NCBI RefSeq assembly: GCF_025252405.1 | Contig: NZ_CP104307.1 | Location: 930,001-994,000, forward strand | Reading direction: 5' to 3' | Origin: Flavobacterium sp. TR2 | GTDB lineage: Bacteria > Bacteroidota > Bacteroidia > Flavobacteriales > Flavobacteriaceae | Length of the DNA stretch: 64,000 bases | Part shown: one piece after another, positions 17,559 through 26,291 of the stretch | Layout: each line of letters starts with the position of its first letter | How positions within the stretch are numbered: the first letter of the stretch is position 1 | Position numbers and translations under genes: made by a program | Notes under the pieces: generated by a model | What the model was told of the DNA's origin: nothing | The model's database searches: none | The model's input: the letters and a program-made list of their open reading frames with translations, nothing else

Positions 17559-18554
17559 ATGTTCCCATTACAAAGAGGCAGAAGATTAAGAGTAAATGAA
17601 TCCATTCGTTCTTTAGTACGCGAAACCAGTTTAAGTCCATCAGATTTTATGTTTCCAATGTTTATTGCTGAAGGCGAAAATGTAAAAGTCGAAATTCCGT
17701 CAATGCCGGGAATTTTCAGAAGATCTATAGATTTAACGGTTGAAGAAGTAAAAGAACTTTTTGATTTAGGGATTCGCGCTGTAAACATTTATGTAAAAGT
17801 TAGCGAAAATCTAAAAGACAATACTGGCAAAGAAGCTTGGAATCCTAACGGATTGATGCAGCAGGCCATTCGTGCCATAAAAGCGGCTTGCCCAGAGATG
17901 GTTGTTATGCCAGATGTTGCTTTGGACCCCTATTCTATCTACGGTCATGACGGTATTATAACAAATGGAGATGTAGAAAACGACAGCACTGTTGACGCTT
18001 TAGTAAAAATGGCCGTTTCTCACGCAGAAGCTGGTGCCGATTTTGTTGCGCCAAGCGATATGATGGACGGACGCGTATTACGCTTGCGCGAAGGTTTGGA
18101 TGCTGCCGGATTTCAGAATGTTGGAATCATGAGCTATTCAGCAAAATATGCTTCGGCTTTTTACGGGCCATTTAGAGATGCTTTAGATTCGGCTCCAAAA
18201 GAAGCTGATGTTGTTGTTCCAAAAGACAAAAAAACATACCAAATGGATTATGCCAACCGCATCGAAGCAATCAAAGAAGCTTTGTCAGATGTAGAAGAAG
18301 GTGCCGATATGGTTATGGTAAAACCTGGAATTGCTTATTTGGATATTGTTCGCGAAATCAAAAACACTGTCCATGTTCCTGTAACCGTTTACCAGGTTTC
18401 TGGAGAATATGCCATGATTAAAGCGGCTTCTGAAAGAGGTTGGCTGGATCATGATAAGATTATGATGGAACAGCTAATGTGCATCAAACGTTCTGGCGCT
18501 AATCTTATTTCTACTTATTTTGCTAAAGAAGCAGCAATTTTATTAAACAAGTAA
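17559..18554 (+). CDS. hemB: Delta-aminolevulinic acid dehydratase (porphobilinogen synthase)
   Basis: 331 residues. Condenses two 5-aminolevulinates into porphobilinogen. The two catalytic lysines are Lys196 (SYSAKYASAFYGPFRDA) and Lys255 (MVMVKPGIAYLD). The first metal site reads PDVALDPYSIYGHDG (residues 118-132), with Ala and Asp where zinc-dependent enzymes carry Cys, so this is the non-zinc (Mg/K-type) form. N-terminal signature RPRR-like RGRRLRVNESIRSLVRET is present. It is separated from the main heme cluster by about 5.8 kb and is followed at once by a cytochrome c gene. Confidence 0.97.
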   Translation: MFPLQRGRRLRVNESIRSLVRETSLSPSDFMFPMFIAEGENVKVEIPSMPGIFRRSIDLTVEEVKELFDLGIRAVNIYVKVSENLKDNTGKEAWNPNGLMQQAIRAIKAACPEMVVMPDVALDPYSIYGHDGIITNGDVENDSTVDALVKMAVSHAEAGADFVAPSDMMDGRVLRLREGLDAAGFQNVGIMSYSAKYASAFYGPFRDALDSAPKEADVVVPKDKKTYQMDYANRIEAIKEALSDVEEGADMVMVKPGIAYLDIVREIKNTVHVPVTVYQVSGEYAMIKAASERGWLDHDKIMMEQLMCIKRSGANLISTYFAKEAAILLNK

Positions 18555-18555
18555 A

Positions 18556-18954
18556 ATGAAAAAGATTTTATTTTTAGCTGCAGTTTTAACATTTGCTTCT
18601 TGCAAAAAAGAAACTTCAGAGCCTACAAACACCGCAACCGAATCTGTTTCTGAAGGAGAATCGGCAAAAGCCAAAAGCCCAGAAGAACTAGGGAAACAGC
18701 TTTTTGAAGGAGCTGGAAATTGTTTTGCCTGCCATCAGCCAGATCAAAAAGTAGTTGGACCAAGCATTAAGGAAATTGCCAAAATCTATAAAGACAAAAA
18801 TGGCGATATAATTACTTTTCTTAAAGGAAATGCAGAACCAATTGTTGACCCAAGCCAGTTTGAGGTTATGAAAACCAATTTTGCCATAACACAGGCTATG
18901 TCTGAAGAAGAATTAAAAGCAATTGAAGCTTACATCTATAGCCAATTGAAATAA
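18556..18954 (+). CDS. c-type cytochrome lipoprotein
   Basis: 132 residues. Lipoprotein signal with Cys16 (LTFASCKKE), a low-complexity Ser/Thr/Glu linker, then a cytochrome c domain with heme-binding CFACH (Cys56, Cys59, His60) and Met105 (FEVMKTNFA) as the likely distal ligand. The C-terminal helix LKAIEAYIYSQLK is standard for small cytochromes c. A membrane-anchored periplasmic electron carrier. The ATG begins one base after the hemB stop, so expression is coupled to heme synthesis. Confidence 0.92.
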   Translation: MKKILFLAAVLTFASCKKETSEPTNTATESVSEGESAKAKSPEELGKQLFEGAGNCFACHQPDQKVVGPSIKEIAKIYKDKNGDIITFLKGNAEPIVDPSQFEVMKTNFAITQAMSEEELKAIEAYIYSQLK

Positions 18955-19013
18955 TCAAACGATGATGTTTCTTAGGAGCATTTCGTCGCTAGAAAATTAT
19001 GTTATTAACCAAT

Positions 19014-19141
19014 AACGTTCCTATGGAACGTTGATTTGATATAAATTTTAACCGTCTAGCATATCAAACGTTCCTACGGAACGTAAATAAATCGGTCGTC
19101 AATATTTTTTTTCTACCGATGAAATGTTCCTACGGAACATC
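19014..19141. repeat. Three copies of the GTTCC-TAY-GGAAC palindrome
   Basis: AACGTTCCTATGGAACGTT at 19014-19032, ACGTTCCTACGGAACGT at 19069-19085 and ATGTTCCTACGGAACAT at 19125-19141. A degenerate half (ACGTTCCTACGGAA) occurs at about 14707-14720 after fda. This is a second short-hairpin family, distinct from the 11.8-12.2 kb array. Confidence 0.9.
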
Positions 19142-19172
19142 TGTGATTTTCTCAAAATAATAACGCAAAAAA

Positions 19173-19204
19173 GGCGGTTCCGAAAAATCGGAACCGCCTT
19201 TTTT
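19173..19204. terminator. Bidirectional intrinsic terminator, cytochrome gene and M13 peptidase gene
   Basis: Perfect 11-bp stem GGCGGTTCCGA (19173-19183) and TCGGAACCGCC (19188-19198), with AAAA loop, preceded by an A run and followed by six T. It serves both convergent genes. Confidence 0.95.
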
Positions 19205-19219
19205 ACCATTAAATATTGA

Positions 19220-21274
19220 TTACCAGATTTTAACTCGTTTTTCTGGTTCAACATACATTTTATCGCCTTTCTTAATGTCAAACGCTTTGTAGAAAGCATC
19301 AACATTCTGAATTGGCACGTAAGCTCTATACATTCCTGGAGAGTGCGGATCTGTTTTTACTTGGTTTTTGATTGCTTCATCTCTAGATTTTGTTCTCCAA
19401 ACTGTAGCCCAAGCAATAAAGAAACGCTGTTCTGGAGTAAATCCGTCAATTAAACCTGGGTTACCATGCTGTTTCAAATACAATTGCAAACCGTCATAAG
19501 CCGCATTGATTCCGCCTAAGTCTCCAATATTTTCACCTAACGTAAATTTACCATCAACAAAAATTCCTGGAAGCGGTTCAAGAGCACTGTATTGATTTGC
19601 CAAATCAGTTCCTAAAGCTGTAAATTGTTTCAGATCATCTTCTGTCCACCAATCCACTAAATTCCCTTCCGCATTATAGCGAGCACCCGAATCATCAAAT
19701 CCATGCGAAATTTCGTGACCGATCACCGCTCCAATTCCACCATAATTAACTGCTTCGTCAGCTTGATAATTGTAGAACGGCGGCTGTAAGATTGCTGCTG
19801 GAAATACAATCTCATTGTAAGATGGGTTGTAGTAAGCATTTACTGTTTGCGGAGACATATGCCATTCTGTTTTATCAACTGGTTTAGACAATTTGTCTAC
19901 GCTTTTCTTAAATCTCCATTCTGCTAAATTTCTAGCATTCTCAAAATAAGTTCCTCCTTCTGCAATACTTTTAATTTCTAAAGCGGAGTAATCTTTCCAT
20001 TTATCAGGATATCCGACTTTAATCGTTATTTTGTTCAGCTTTTCGATTGCTTTTGCCTTAGTGTCTTTAGACATCCAAGTTAAATTGTTAATACGATTTT
20101 GATACGCTGTAATAACATTGTGAATCATATCAATCGCTTTGGTTTTGGCCTCAGCAGGAAAAACTTTTTCTACATAAAGTTTTCCAAGAGCTTCACCAAC
20201 ATTTCCATTCACAACATTAAGCGCTCTCTCTTCAGAAGGAAGCTGTTTTATTGCACCTCTTAATGTTTTGCTGTAGAAATCAAAATTAGCATTATCAATT
20301 TCTGCTGTCAGCTTGCCTGCAGCGCTGTTAATCAAATCCCATTTCAGGTATTCTTTCCATTGCGCAACTTTATTTTCCTTGAAAACAGTTTCTAAAGCAG
20401 TCATATATTTTGGCTCAGAAACAATTACAACATCTAGTTTAGCAATTCCTAAACCAGCAAAATATTCGTTCCATTTAATAGCTGGAGTCAATTTTTGAAG
20501 TTCAGCAATTGTCATCGGATTGTATTGCAGACGGCTGTCTCTTCTTTCAACTCTGTTTAATCTTGGCTGTGACAATTCTGTTTCAAGAGCTAAAACTTCA
20601 GCAGCGCTTTGTTTTGCTTTTTCTGGAGATTCTCCAATAAACTGAAGCATTCTTGCCACGTGCAATTCGTATTTTGCACGTTTATCTTTAGAATCTTTTT
20701 CGTCAGAAGTGTAATAATCTTTGTCAGGAAGTCCTAATTGGCTTGGGCTTAAATTTACCGAGTTTTTAGAACTGTCTTTATCATCAGCGCCAATGTAAAT
20801 TCCGAAAAAGCCAGCGTTTCCTTCTTTTTCCATGTCAACCAAATATTTCTGAACATCGGCAATGTTTTTAATTGCATCAATTTTTTTCAGATATGGTTTT
20901 AATGGTTCAATTCCTCTTTTATTTCTTCCTATAGAATCCAGATAAGTGTTAAATAAATTAACCGCTTTTCCTTGATCTGTATTCGATTTGTACTTTGGGT
21001 TTTTGGAAGCCTCTTTTAAAACCGCCATCACATCTTTGTCGGTTCTTTTAATCAGTTCGTTAAAACTTCCCCAAGTTGTTCGGTCGCTTGGAATTTCTGT
21101 CTGATCCAACCAAGTTCCGTTTACATATTTAAAAAAATCCTGGCTAGGACTAATTTTAGTATTCATGTAAGATACATTAATACCTGGTTCTTTTGGAGCA
21201 TTTTGGGCCATCGCTGTTACAGAAAACATTGCGGATATAACACCAAACACAGGTTTTGCAAATTGTTTTTTCAT
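19220..21274 (-). CDS. M13 family metallopeptidase (neprilysin-like, PepO type)
   Basis: 684 residues, normal for M13. Zinc endopeptidase acting on peptides outside the cytoplasm. A signal peptide (residues 1-23, ending TAMAQ) is followed by the M13 N-terminal domain starting PSQDFFKYVNGTWLDQTEIP. The catalytic domain has NAYYNPSYNEIVFPAAILQP, the zinc motif HEISH (His520, Glu521, His524), third ligand Glu581 in GENIGDLGG, and the family ending VKIW. Monocistronic, with a terminator downstream and a -7 box upstream at 21301-21308. Confidence 0.95.
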   Translation of the reverse strand: MKKQFAKPVFGVISAMFSVTAMAQNAPKEPGINVSYMNTKISPSQDFFKYVNGTWLDQTEIPSDRTTWGSFNELIKRTDKDVMAVLKEASKNPKYKSNTDQGKAVNLFNTYLDSIGRNKRGIEPLKPYLKKIDAIKNIADVQKYLVDMEKEGNAGFFGIYIGADDKDSSKNSVNLSPSQLGLPDKDYYTSDEKDSKDKRAKYELHVARMLQFIGESPEKAKQSAAEVLALETELSQPRLNRVERRDSRLQYNPMTIAELQKLTPAIKWNEYFAGLGIAKLDVVIVSEPKYMTALETVFKENKVAQWKEYLKWDLINSAAGKLTAEIDNANFDFYSKTLRGAIKQLPSEERALNVVNGNVGEALGKLYVEKVFPAEAKTKAIDMIHNVITAYQNRINNLTWMSKDTKAKAIEKLNKITIKVGYPDKWKDYSALEIKSIAEGGTYFENARNLAEWRFKKSVDKLSKPVDKTEWHMSPQTVNAYYNPSYNEIVFPAAILQPPFYNYQADEAVNYGGIGAVIGHEISHGFDDSGARYNAEGNLVDWWTEDDLKQFTALGTDLANQYSALEPLPGIFVDGKFTLGENIGDLGGINAAYDGLQLYLKQHGNPGLIDGFTPEQRFFIAWATVWRTKSRDEAIKNQVKTDPHSPGMYRAYVPIQNVDAFYKAFDIKKGDKMYVEPEKRVKIW

Positions 21275-21300
21275 AAAAAGTTATAGTTTAATGGAAAATA

Positions 21301-21308
21301 CAAACATA
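21301..21308 (-). promoter_or_regulatory. Candidate -7 box for the M13 peptidase gene
   Basis: Minus-strand TATGTTTG matches TAnnTTTG, 26 bp upstream of the ATG. No clear -33 TTG at consensus spacing. Confidence 0.45.
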
Positions 21309-21478
21309 TTGTTATTATTTCTAAAATTGTGTTAAAATTCTAACAGCGAAATGATAAAAGAGAAAAAATTTCACAAGTTGATATTTTAAACTGGCGTATT
21401 AGTCTGCAAACTCTAGATAAAAGTTACAAAAGCCTGTTAAAAAAATATCTCTGTAAAGTTTTTAGCATCTGCTTTTTG

Positions 21479-21486
21479 TATTTTTG
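21479..21486 (+). promoter_or_regulatory. Candidate -7 box for the SCO1-like gene
   Basis: TATTTTTG matches TAnnTTTG, 15 bp before the ATG at 21502. It overlaps an in-frame TTG (21484), arguing against that codon as the start. Confidence 0.4.
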
Positions 21487-21501
21487 CGCCAAATTATTTT
21501 T

Positions 21502-22167
21502 ATGAAATCGCTTTTATACAAATACCGCAAATTCTTTATCGTTTTAATAGTATTTTCGGTTGTTACGATATCTTTGTTTTACTCGGCTTTAAAACCTAAA
21601 AAGACGCTTCCGATTTACAATCCATCCGATGTAAATCCTGAGTTGGTAGACAGTACGATTCAATATAAAAGCAAATACCACACGATTGCCGATTTTTCTT
21701 TCATCAATCAGAATGGCGATACCATTACCCAGAAAAATTACGAAGGAAAGATTTACGTTGCCGATTTCTTCTTTACAACCTGCGGATCGATTTGTCCAAA
21801 AATGTCGACTAATCTTGTTGAGGTTCAAAAAGCGGTTTTAAACAATCCTAAAGTGATGCTGCTTTCGCATACCGTTTTTCCAGAAGTAGACAGCGTTTCG
21901 GTTTTAAAAGCTTATGCTATTAAATATGGCGTTGTAGACAGCAAATGGAATCTGGTTACTGGCGATAAAAAACAGATTTACAAAATGGCTAGAAAATCGT
22001 ACTTGGCTGTAAAAATGGGAAGACCAGATCAGCTGTATGATATGGTACATACGGAGAATTTTGTTTTGGTCGATCAAAAACGTCGCGTTAGAGGTTTTTA
22101 CGACGGAACAAATAAAGAAGACATAAAACGTCTTTTAGAAGACATCGAATTCCTCTCGCAAGAGTAA
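21502..22167 (+). CDS. SCO1/SenC family copper chaperone-like protein
   Basis: 221 residues from ATG 21502. The alternative in-frame TTG at 21484 overlaps a promoter box. An N-terminal membrane anchor (residues 11-29) is followed by a thioredoxin-fold domain. The copper-binding pair is Cys94 and Cys98 in TTCGSICPKM, and the third ligand is His183 (DMVHTENFVLVD). The family delivers copper to, or reduces thiols of, the CuA site of cytochrome oxidase on the outer face of the membrane. It is alone between the M13 gene and feoA. Confidence 0.9.
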   Translation: MKSLLYKYRKFFIVLIVFSVVTISLFYSALKPKKTLPIYNPSDVNPELVDSTIQYKSKYHTIADFSFINQNGDTITQKNYEGKIYVADFFFTTCGSICPKMSTNLVEVQKAVLNNPKVMLLSHTVFPEVDSVSVLKAYAIKYGVVDSKWNLVTGDKKQIYKMARKSYLAVKMGRPDQLYDMVHTENFVLVDQKRRVRGFYDGTNKEDIKRLLEDIEFLSQE

Positions 22168-22216
22168 AATCCCTTCTTTTTAGAAACATTTAGCATTTGT
22201 GAAGGTGTTAAATGCC

Positions 22217-22245
22217 TTGAAATAAAGAATAATTGCCTACTTTTG
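22217..22245 (+). promoter_or_regulatory. Consensus flavobacterial promoter for feoAB
   Basis: TTG (22217-22219), an 18-bp spacer and TACTTTTG (22238-22245) fit the -33/-7 consensus TTG-N17-23-TAnnTTTG exactly. It lies 25 bp before the feoA start. No Fur box was identified by eye. Confidence 0.65.
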
Positions 22246-22270
22246 CAATCTAAATTCAATCTAAATAAGC

Positions 22271-22510
22271 TTGCAAAATACAATACACACTCTGAAAAAA
22301 GGCGAAAAAGCCATTATCAAAGATTTTGATATCGATCTTATTCCACTTAAATTATTAGAAATGGGTTGTCTTCCTGGCTCCTTAGTTGAATTATTGCAGG
22401 TTGCGCCTTTTGGAGATCCTTTATATTTAGACATAAATGGTTCTCATGTAGCAATCCGAATTGAAACCGCTCGCGAAATTGAAGTTGAACTTATCAAAAC
22501 CAATTTGTAA
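22271..22510 (+). CDS. feoA: FeoA, ferrous iron transport accessory protein (TTG start)
   Basis: 79 residues, a complete SH3-like FeoA domain (LKKGEKAIIKDFD, LLEMGCLPGSLVELLQVAPF, GSHVAIRIETAREIEVEL). It supports FeoB-mediated Fe2+ uptake in the cytoplasm. The start appears to be TTG at 22271. An in-frame stop lies three codons upstream, and the first in-frame ATG would delete nearly 30 residues of the domain. The promoter at 22217-22245 fits this start. The stop overlaps the feoB ATG (TAATG). Confidence 0.9.
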   Translation: MQNTIHTLKKGEKAIIKDFDIDLIPLKLLEMGCLPGSLVELLQVAPFGDPLYLDINGSHVAIRIETAREIEVELIKTNL

Positions 22511-24609
22511 TGAGCGTTCAGAATATCAATGTTGCCCTTATCGGAAATCCAAATACCGGAAAAACATCTGTTTTTAACCAATTGACAGGCCTTAACCAGC
22601 AAGTAGGGAATTATCCCGGAATTACGGTGGAGAAAAAAATGGGCTTCTGCAAATTGCCCAATAATGTAAAAGCTAATATTCTAGATTTACCGGGAACCTA
22701 CAGTTTGAACGCCAGTTCGATGGACGAAAGTGTGGTCATTGAACTTTTGCTGAACAAAAACGATAAGCTTTACCCAGACGTAGCAGTTGTTGTTACAGAT
22801 GTCGAAAATCTGAAACGAAATTTACTGATTTACACACAGATAAAAGATCTTGAAATTCCGACAATTTTAGTTATCAATATGTCTGATCGCATGGCGCGCA
22901 AGGGCATTTCTTTGGATATTCCGTATTTAGAAGAAAAATTAAAGACAAAAATTGCTTTAGTCAGTTCGCGCAAAGGTTTAGGAATCGAAGAATTGAAAGA
23001 ACTGATTGTTTCTTATAAAACCATTCCGCACGAACCTTGTTTAAATGCTTCTGTAATTGATCCTGAATATTTTGAAAAACTGCAAAAAGCATTTCCAAAC
23101 CAATTGATGTACAAATTGTGGCTGGTAATTACGCAGGATGTCAATTTTTTGAATTTGGATCGAAATGAAATTCGAAGCACTTTTACCAAATCACATTCCG
23201 AATTAAAACGTCTTCAGCAAAAAGAAACCATCAAAAGATATCAGTTTATCAACGATGTTTTAAAAGAAGGTTTAAAAATCGATGCCTCAATGGCAAAAGA
23301 TATCCGTGCCAAAATTGATCGAGTTCTTACTCATAAAGTTTTCGGATATCTGATTTTCTTTGCCATTTTATTTTTGATTTTCCAGTCCATTTTCAGCTGG
23401 TCCACGATTCCGATGGATTTCATTGACAGCACTTTTGCTTCTTTGAGCAGCTGGGTTGCAGCAGAACTGCCAAGCGGTATTTTAACCGATCTGCTTTCTC
23501 AGGGAATTATTCCAGGTATTGGAGGAGTTATAATTTTCATTCCGCAAATTGCCTTTTTATTCTTATTCATTTCCATATTGGAAGAAAGCGGCTATATGAG
23601 CCGTGTTGTATTCTTGATGGATAAAATCATGCGCCGATTTGGGCTTTCAGGAAAAAGTGTTGTGCCGCTAATTTCGGGAACGGCTTGCGCAATTCCGGCA
23701 ATTATGGCTACAAGAAATATCGAAAACTGGAAAGAACGTTTAATCACTATTTTGGTAACGCCTTTTACAACTTGTTCGGCAAGGCTTCCAGTTTACGCCA
23801 TTATTATCTCATTGGTTATTCCGAGCAAAAGAGTTTTTGGAGTTCTGAATCTTCAAGGATTAACCCTAATGTCGTTATATGTTTTAGGATTTTTTATGGC
23901 CATTTTATCGGCTTACATTTTGAATAAGGTTTTAAAACTGGAATCAAAAACATATTTTGTTGTTGAAATGCCAAGTTATAAAATGCCTCTTTTCAAAAAC
24001 GTCGCGATCAATGTTGTAGAAAAAACAAAAGCATTTGTTGTTGGCGCAGGTAAAATTATCTTGGCAATATCAGTAATATTATGGTTCTTGGCTTCTTACG
24101 GTCCTGGAAAAGAATTTAACGAAGCGGAAACTATTGTTAAAGAAAGATTTGCGAATACTACTTTAAACGAAACTCAGTTTGAAAACGAAGTTAATTCTCA
24201 AAAACTAGAAAATTCGTATATCGGTTTGATGGGAAGAGCAATAGAACCCGTAATTCAGCCTTTGGGTTATGATTGGAAAATCGGAATTGCCTTAATCAGT
24301 TCGTTTGCCGCGCGTGAAGTTTTCGTAGGAACATTGGCCACCATTTATAGCGTTGGAGACACGGACAACGAATCGACCATAAAAAGCAAAATGCAGGCAG
24401 AAGTGCGCCCAGACACAGGACAAAAGGTATTTGACTTTGCTACTGGAATTTCTCTACTGCTATTTTATGCTTTTGCCATGCAATGTGCCAGCACATTGGC
24501 CATTACCAAAAAAGAAACCAATTCATGGAAATGGCCTGCAATGCAGCTTGTCTTTATGAGCGGTCTCGCTTATTTTACCGCATTAATTGCATATCAACTT
24601 TTAAAATAA
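22510..24609 (+). CDS. feoB: FeoB, ferrous iron transporter
   Basis: 699 residues, normal length. The N-terminal GTPase domain has G1 GNPNTGKTS (12-20), G3 DLPGTYSL and G4 NMSD, followed by a helical spacer to about residue 270. The C-terminal two thirds form the membrane permease with two Gate motifs, SGTACAIPAIMATR and TPFTTCSARLPVY (conserved Cys), then AAREVFVGTLATIYSV. Moves Fe2+ across the inner membrane. Coupled to feoA by overlap and followed by a small Cys-rich protein gene. The cluster supplies iron near genes for heme synthesis. Confidence 0.97.
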   Translation: MSVQNINVALIGNPNTGKTSVFNQLTGLNQQVGNYPGITVEKKMGFCKLPNNVKANILDLPGTYSLNASSMDESVVIELLLNKNDKLYPDVAVVVTDVENLKRNLLIYTQIKDLEIPTILVINMSDRMARKGISLDIPYLEEKLKTKIALVSSRKGLGIEELKELIVSYKTIPHEPCLNASVIDPEYFEKLQKAFPNQLMYKLWLVITQDVNFLNLDRNEIRSTFTKSHSELKRLQQKETIKRYQFINDVLKEGLKIDASMAKDIRAKIDRVLTHKVFGYLIFFAILFLIFQSIFSWSTIPMDFIDSTFASLSSWVAAELPSGILTDLLSQGIIPGIGGVIIFIPQIAFLFLFISILEESGYMSRVVFLMDKIMRRFGLSGKSVVPLISGTACAIPAIMATRNIENWKERLITILVTPFTTCSARLPVYAIIISLVIPSKRVFGVLNLQGLTLMSLYVLGFFMAILSAYILNKVLKLESKTYFVVEMPSYKMPLFKNVAINVVEKTKAFVVGAGKIILAISVILWFLASYGPGKEFNEAETIVKERFANTTLNETQFENEVNSQKLENSYIGLMGRAIEPVIQPLGYDWKIGIALISSFAAREVFVGTLATIYSVGDTDNESTIKSKMQAEVRPDTGQKVFDFATGISLLLFYAFAMQCASTLAITKKETNSWKWPAMQLVFMSGLAYFTALIAYQLLK

Positions 24610-24615
24610 AAAGTT

Positions 24616-24741
24616 ATGTTTCAGGAAATAATTGCCTTTGCCATATTAGGATTTGCTGTAGCCTTTTTGATTAAAAAATTCTTTTTTAAATCGAAGAAGA
24701 AAAAAGACTGCGGCGGCGGAACTGATTGCGGTTGTTCTTAA
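24616..24741 (+). CDS. FeoB-associated Cys-rich small membrane protein
   Basis: 41 residues. One membrane helix (IIAFAILGFAVAFLIKKFFF), a Lys-rich stretch, then the Cys-rich tail KKDCGGGTDCGCS with three Cys. Matches the small FeoB-associated Cys-rich membrane protein family that commonly follows feoB. Begins 6 bp after the feoB stop and is followed by a terminator, so it is the third gene of the operon. Role uncertain; perhaps metal handling at the transporter. Confidence 0.88.
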   Translation: MFQEIIAFAILGFAVAFLIKKFFFKSKKKKDCGGGTDCGCS

Positions 24742-24775
24742 AAAGTTACAAAGATGCTAAGGCGCTAAGTATAAA

Positions 24776-24803
24776 AGCTGTTCATTTTGAACGGCTTTTT
24801 TTA
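24776..24803 (+). terminator. Intrinsic terminator of the feo operon
   Basis: Stem AGCTGTTCA (24776-24784) with TGAACGGCT (24788-24796), one G-T wobble, followed by a run of seven T. Confidence 0.85.
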
Positions 24804-24897
24804 TAGAAAAATGTCTTATTGTGTTGTTTTTAAATCCTAAAAATAACTTATTTGTATATTTTCTAATGTTATTTTGGGTTTTTAAATTCATCACAAA

Positions 24898-25020
24898 ATG
24901 ACACCAGAAGACAGAATGGAAATAATACGAGACAATAGAGTTGCTCGATTATTGTGGTTCGCGATAGGTTTTTTCTGCGCGACAATTATTACTTATTTGC
25001 TAATGAAAAATAATCTTTAA
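24898..25020 (+). CDS. Small single-helix membrane protein, copy 1
   Basis: 40 residues (MTPEDRMEIIRDNRVARLLW then FAIGFFCATIITYLLMKNNL). A charged N-terminal segment precedes one membrane helix. Very similar in plan and motif (LLWF-IGF-CA) to the 39-residue protein at 26172-26291, on the other side of the alpha/beta hydrolase. Two independent copies keep the same design, which supports both being real genes. Function unknown. Confidence 0.55.
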   Translation: MTPEDRMEIIRDNRVARLLWFAIGFFCATIITYLLMKNNL

Positions 25021-25084
25021 GTTTTTTCTCTGCTGTTTTAATTCTATTTTTATCCTATTAAAACATCAAAAAAAGACTTTCAAA

Positions 25085-26026
25085 ATGAATTTAAAAACCC
25101 CTTTACTTTTCTTTCTGTTTCTTTGCTTGTCTCCAAGCGCAATTAGTCAAACAAAAACAGCTTTACAGCAAAAGCCAAACAGTAATTTTATCACTTCAGA
25201 CGGAGTTCCTTTATTTTTGAAAGTTTCTGGGAAAGGCGAAGTATGTATTTTTGTGCATGGCGGCCCGGGAGCATGGAGCAAATCTTTTGAAGAGTTTGGC
25301 GGAAATGTTCTCGAAGATAAACTTACTATGTGTTACTACGACCAAAGAGGCTGCGGCCGATCTGGATCTCCTTCGGACAATAATTACAGCATAGACAGAA
25401 TGATCGAGGATATTGAAGAAATTCGCGCTTCTCTTAAAACCTCAAAAGTATTTGTAATGGGGCATTCTTTCGGAGGAATTTTAGCCACTAAATATGCCGA
25501 AAAATATCCAGATCACGTAAAAGGCTTAATTTTATTGAATTCTACTCTTGACATCAACGATTCTCTCCTCAACCAAATTGCTTTTATGGGCAAAACTCTT
25601 GGAGAAGATTTTCCAGTAAAAAGCAAAGATTCAATACTAAATACTTTTTTTGCCGCTAAAACAAAAATCAAAAAAGCCGATCTGGATTATAAAATGCTAT
25701 CTGACAATAGAGCAACAGTCGAAAAGCTGGACAGCATTGACAACAGTGAAAAAAGAAATTCTTCGTTTGCGCAAAATGCATTAAGCGGCCCGATCTATTT
25801 TAGCGATTTTACAAAAGAAACGGCATCCATTAAAGTACCGACACTCATAATTTCTGGAACAAAAGACAATAATATTGGCCCAGAACATTACCGCTTGTTT
25901 AAATTCCCAAATCAAGAAGTAAAGATCATTAATGGCGGACATATTTTGTATTACGAGCAGAATAAAGAGTTTAAAAATACTATTCAGAAATTTGTTCAGA
26001 AGCAAGATGTGAGAAGAAAGATTTGA
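25085..26026 (+). CDS. Exported alpha/beta hydrolase, proline iminopeptidase-like (S33)
   Basis: 313 residues. A signal peptide (residues 1-22, ending SAISQ) precedes an alpha/beta-hydrolase domain. The oxyanion motif is HGGPGAWS, the family segment is YYDQRGCGRSG, the nucleophile is Ser128 in GHSFGG, and the acid and base are probably Asp261 (SGTKDNNIGP) and His286 (NGGHILYY). The HGGPG and DQRGCGRS motifs favour the prolyl-aminopeptidase branch, but the substrate is not certain. The gene is flanked by two paralogous small membrane-protein genes on the same strand. Confidence 0.88.
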   Translation: MNLKTPLLFFLFLCLSPSAISQTKTALQQKPNSNFITSDGVPLFLKVSGKGEVCIFVHGGPGAWSKSFEEFGGNVLEDKLTMCYYDQRGCGRSGSPSDNNYSIDRMIEDIEEIRASLKTSKVFVMGHSFGGILATKYAEKYPDHVKGLILLNSTLDINDSLLNQIAFMGKTLGEDFPVKSKDSILNTFFAAKTKIKKADLDYKMLSDNRATVEKLDSIDNSEKRNSSFAQNALSGPIYFSDFTKETASIKVPTLIISGTKDNNIGPEHYRLFKFPNQEVKIINGGHILYYEQNKEFKNTIQKFVQKQDVRRKI

Positions 26027-26171
26027 GAGGAAAGATTTGAGAAGGGGGCTAACGAATTACACTAACTGAAAACGGAGTAAAAAAGTCTTATCATTGTGAT
26101 TTAAAGACTTTTATGCTAACCATCTGTCACTCTAAAAAATTATTTTTGAGATGCATTAAAACACTTTCAAA

Positions 26172-26291
26172 ATGACACGGTTTGAAAAAAAGGAAATGGC
26201 TAGAAGTAATACTATTACAAAGTTATTGTGGTTTTCAATTGGATTTTTATGTGCTTTTACCATTATGTGTCTCTTAAAATCTAGACTGTAA
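26172..26291 (+). CDS. Small single-helix membrane protein, copy 2
   Basis: 39 residues (MTRFEKKEMARSNTITKLLW then FSIGFLCAFTIMCLLKSRL). Shares LLWF-IGF-CA with the 40-residue protein at 24898-25020. The bases before the ATG (ACTTTCAAA) match those before the hydrolase ATG, suggesting duplicated leaders. Function unknown. Confidence 0.55.
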   Translation: MTRFEKKEMARSNTITKLLWFSIGFLCAFTIMCLLKSRL

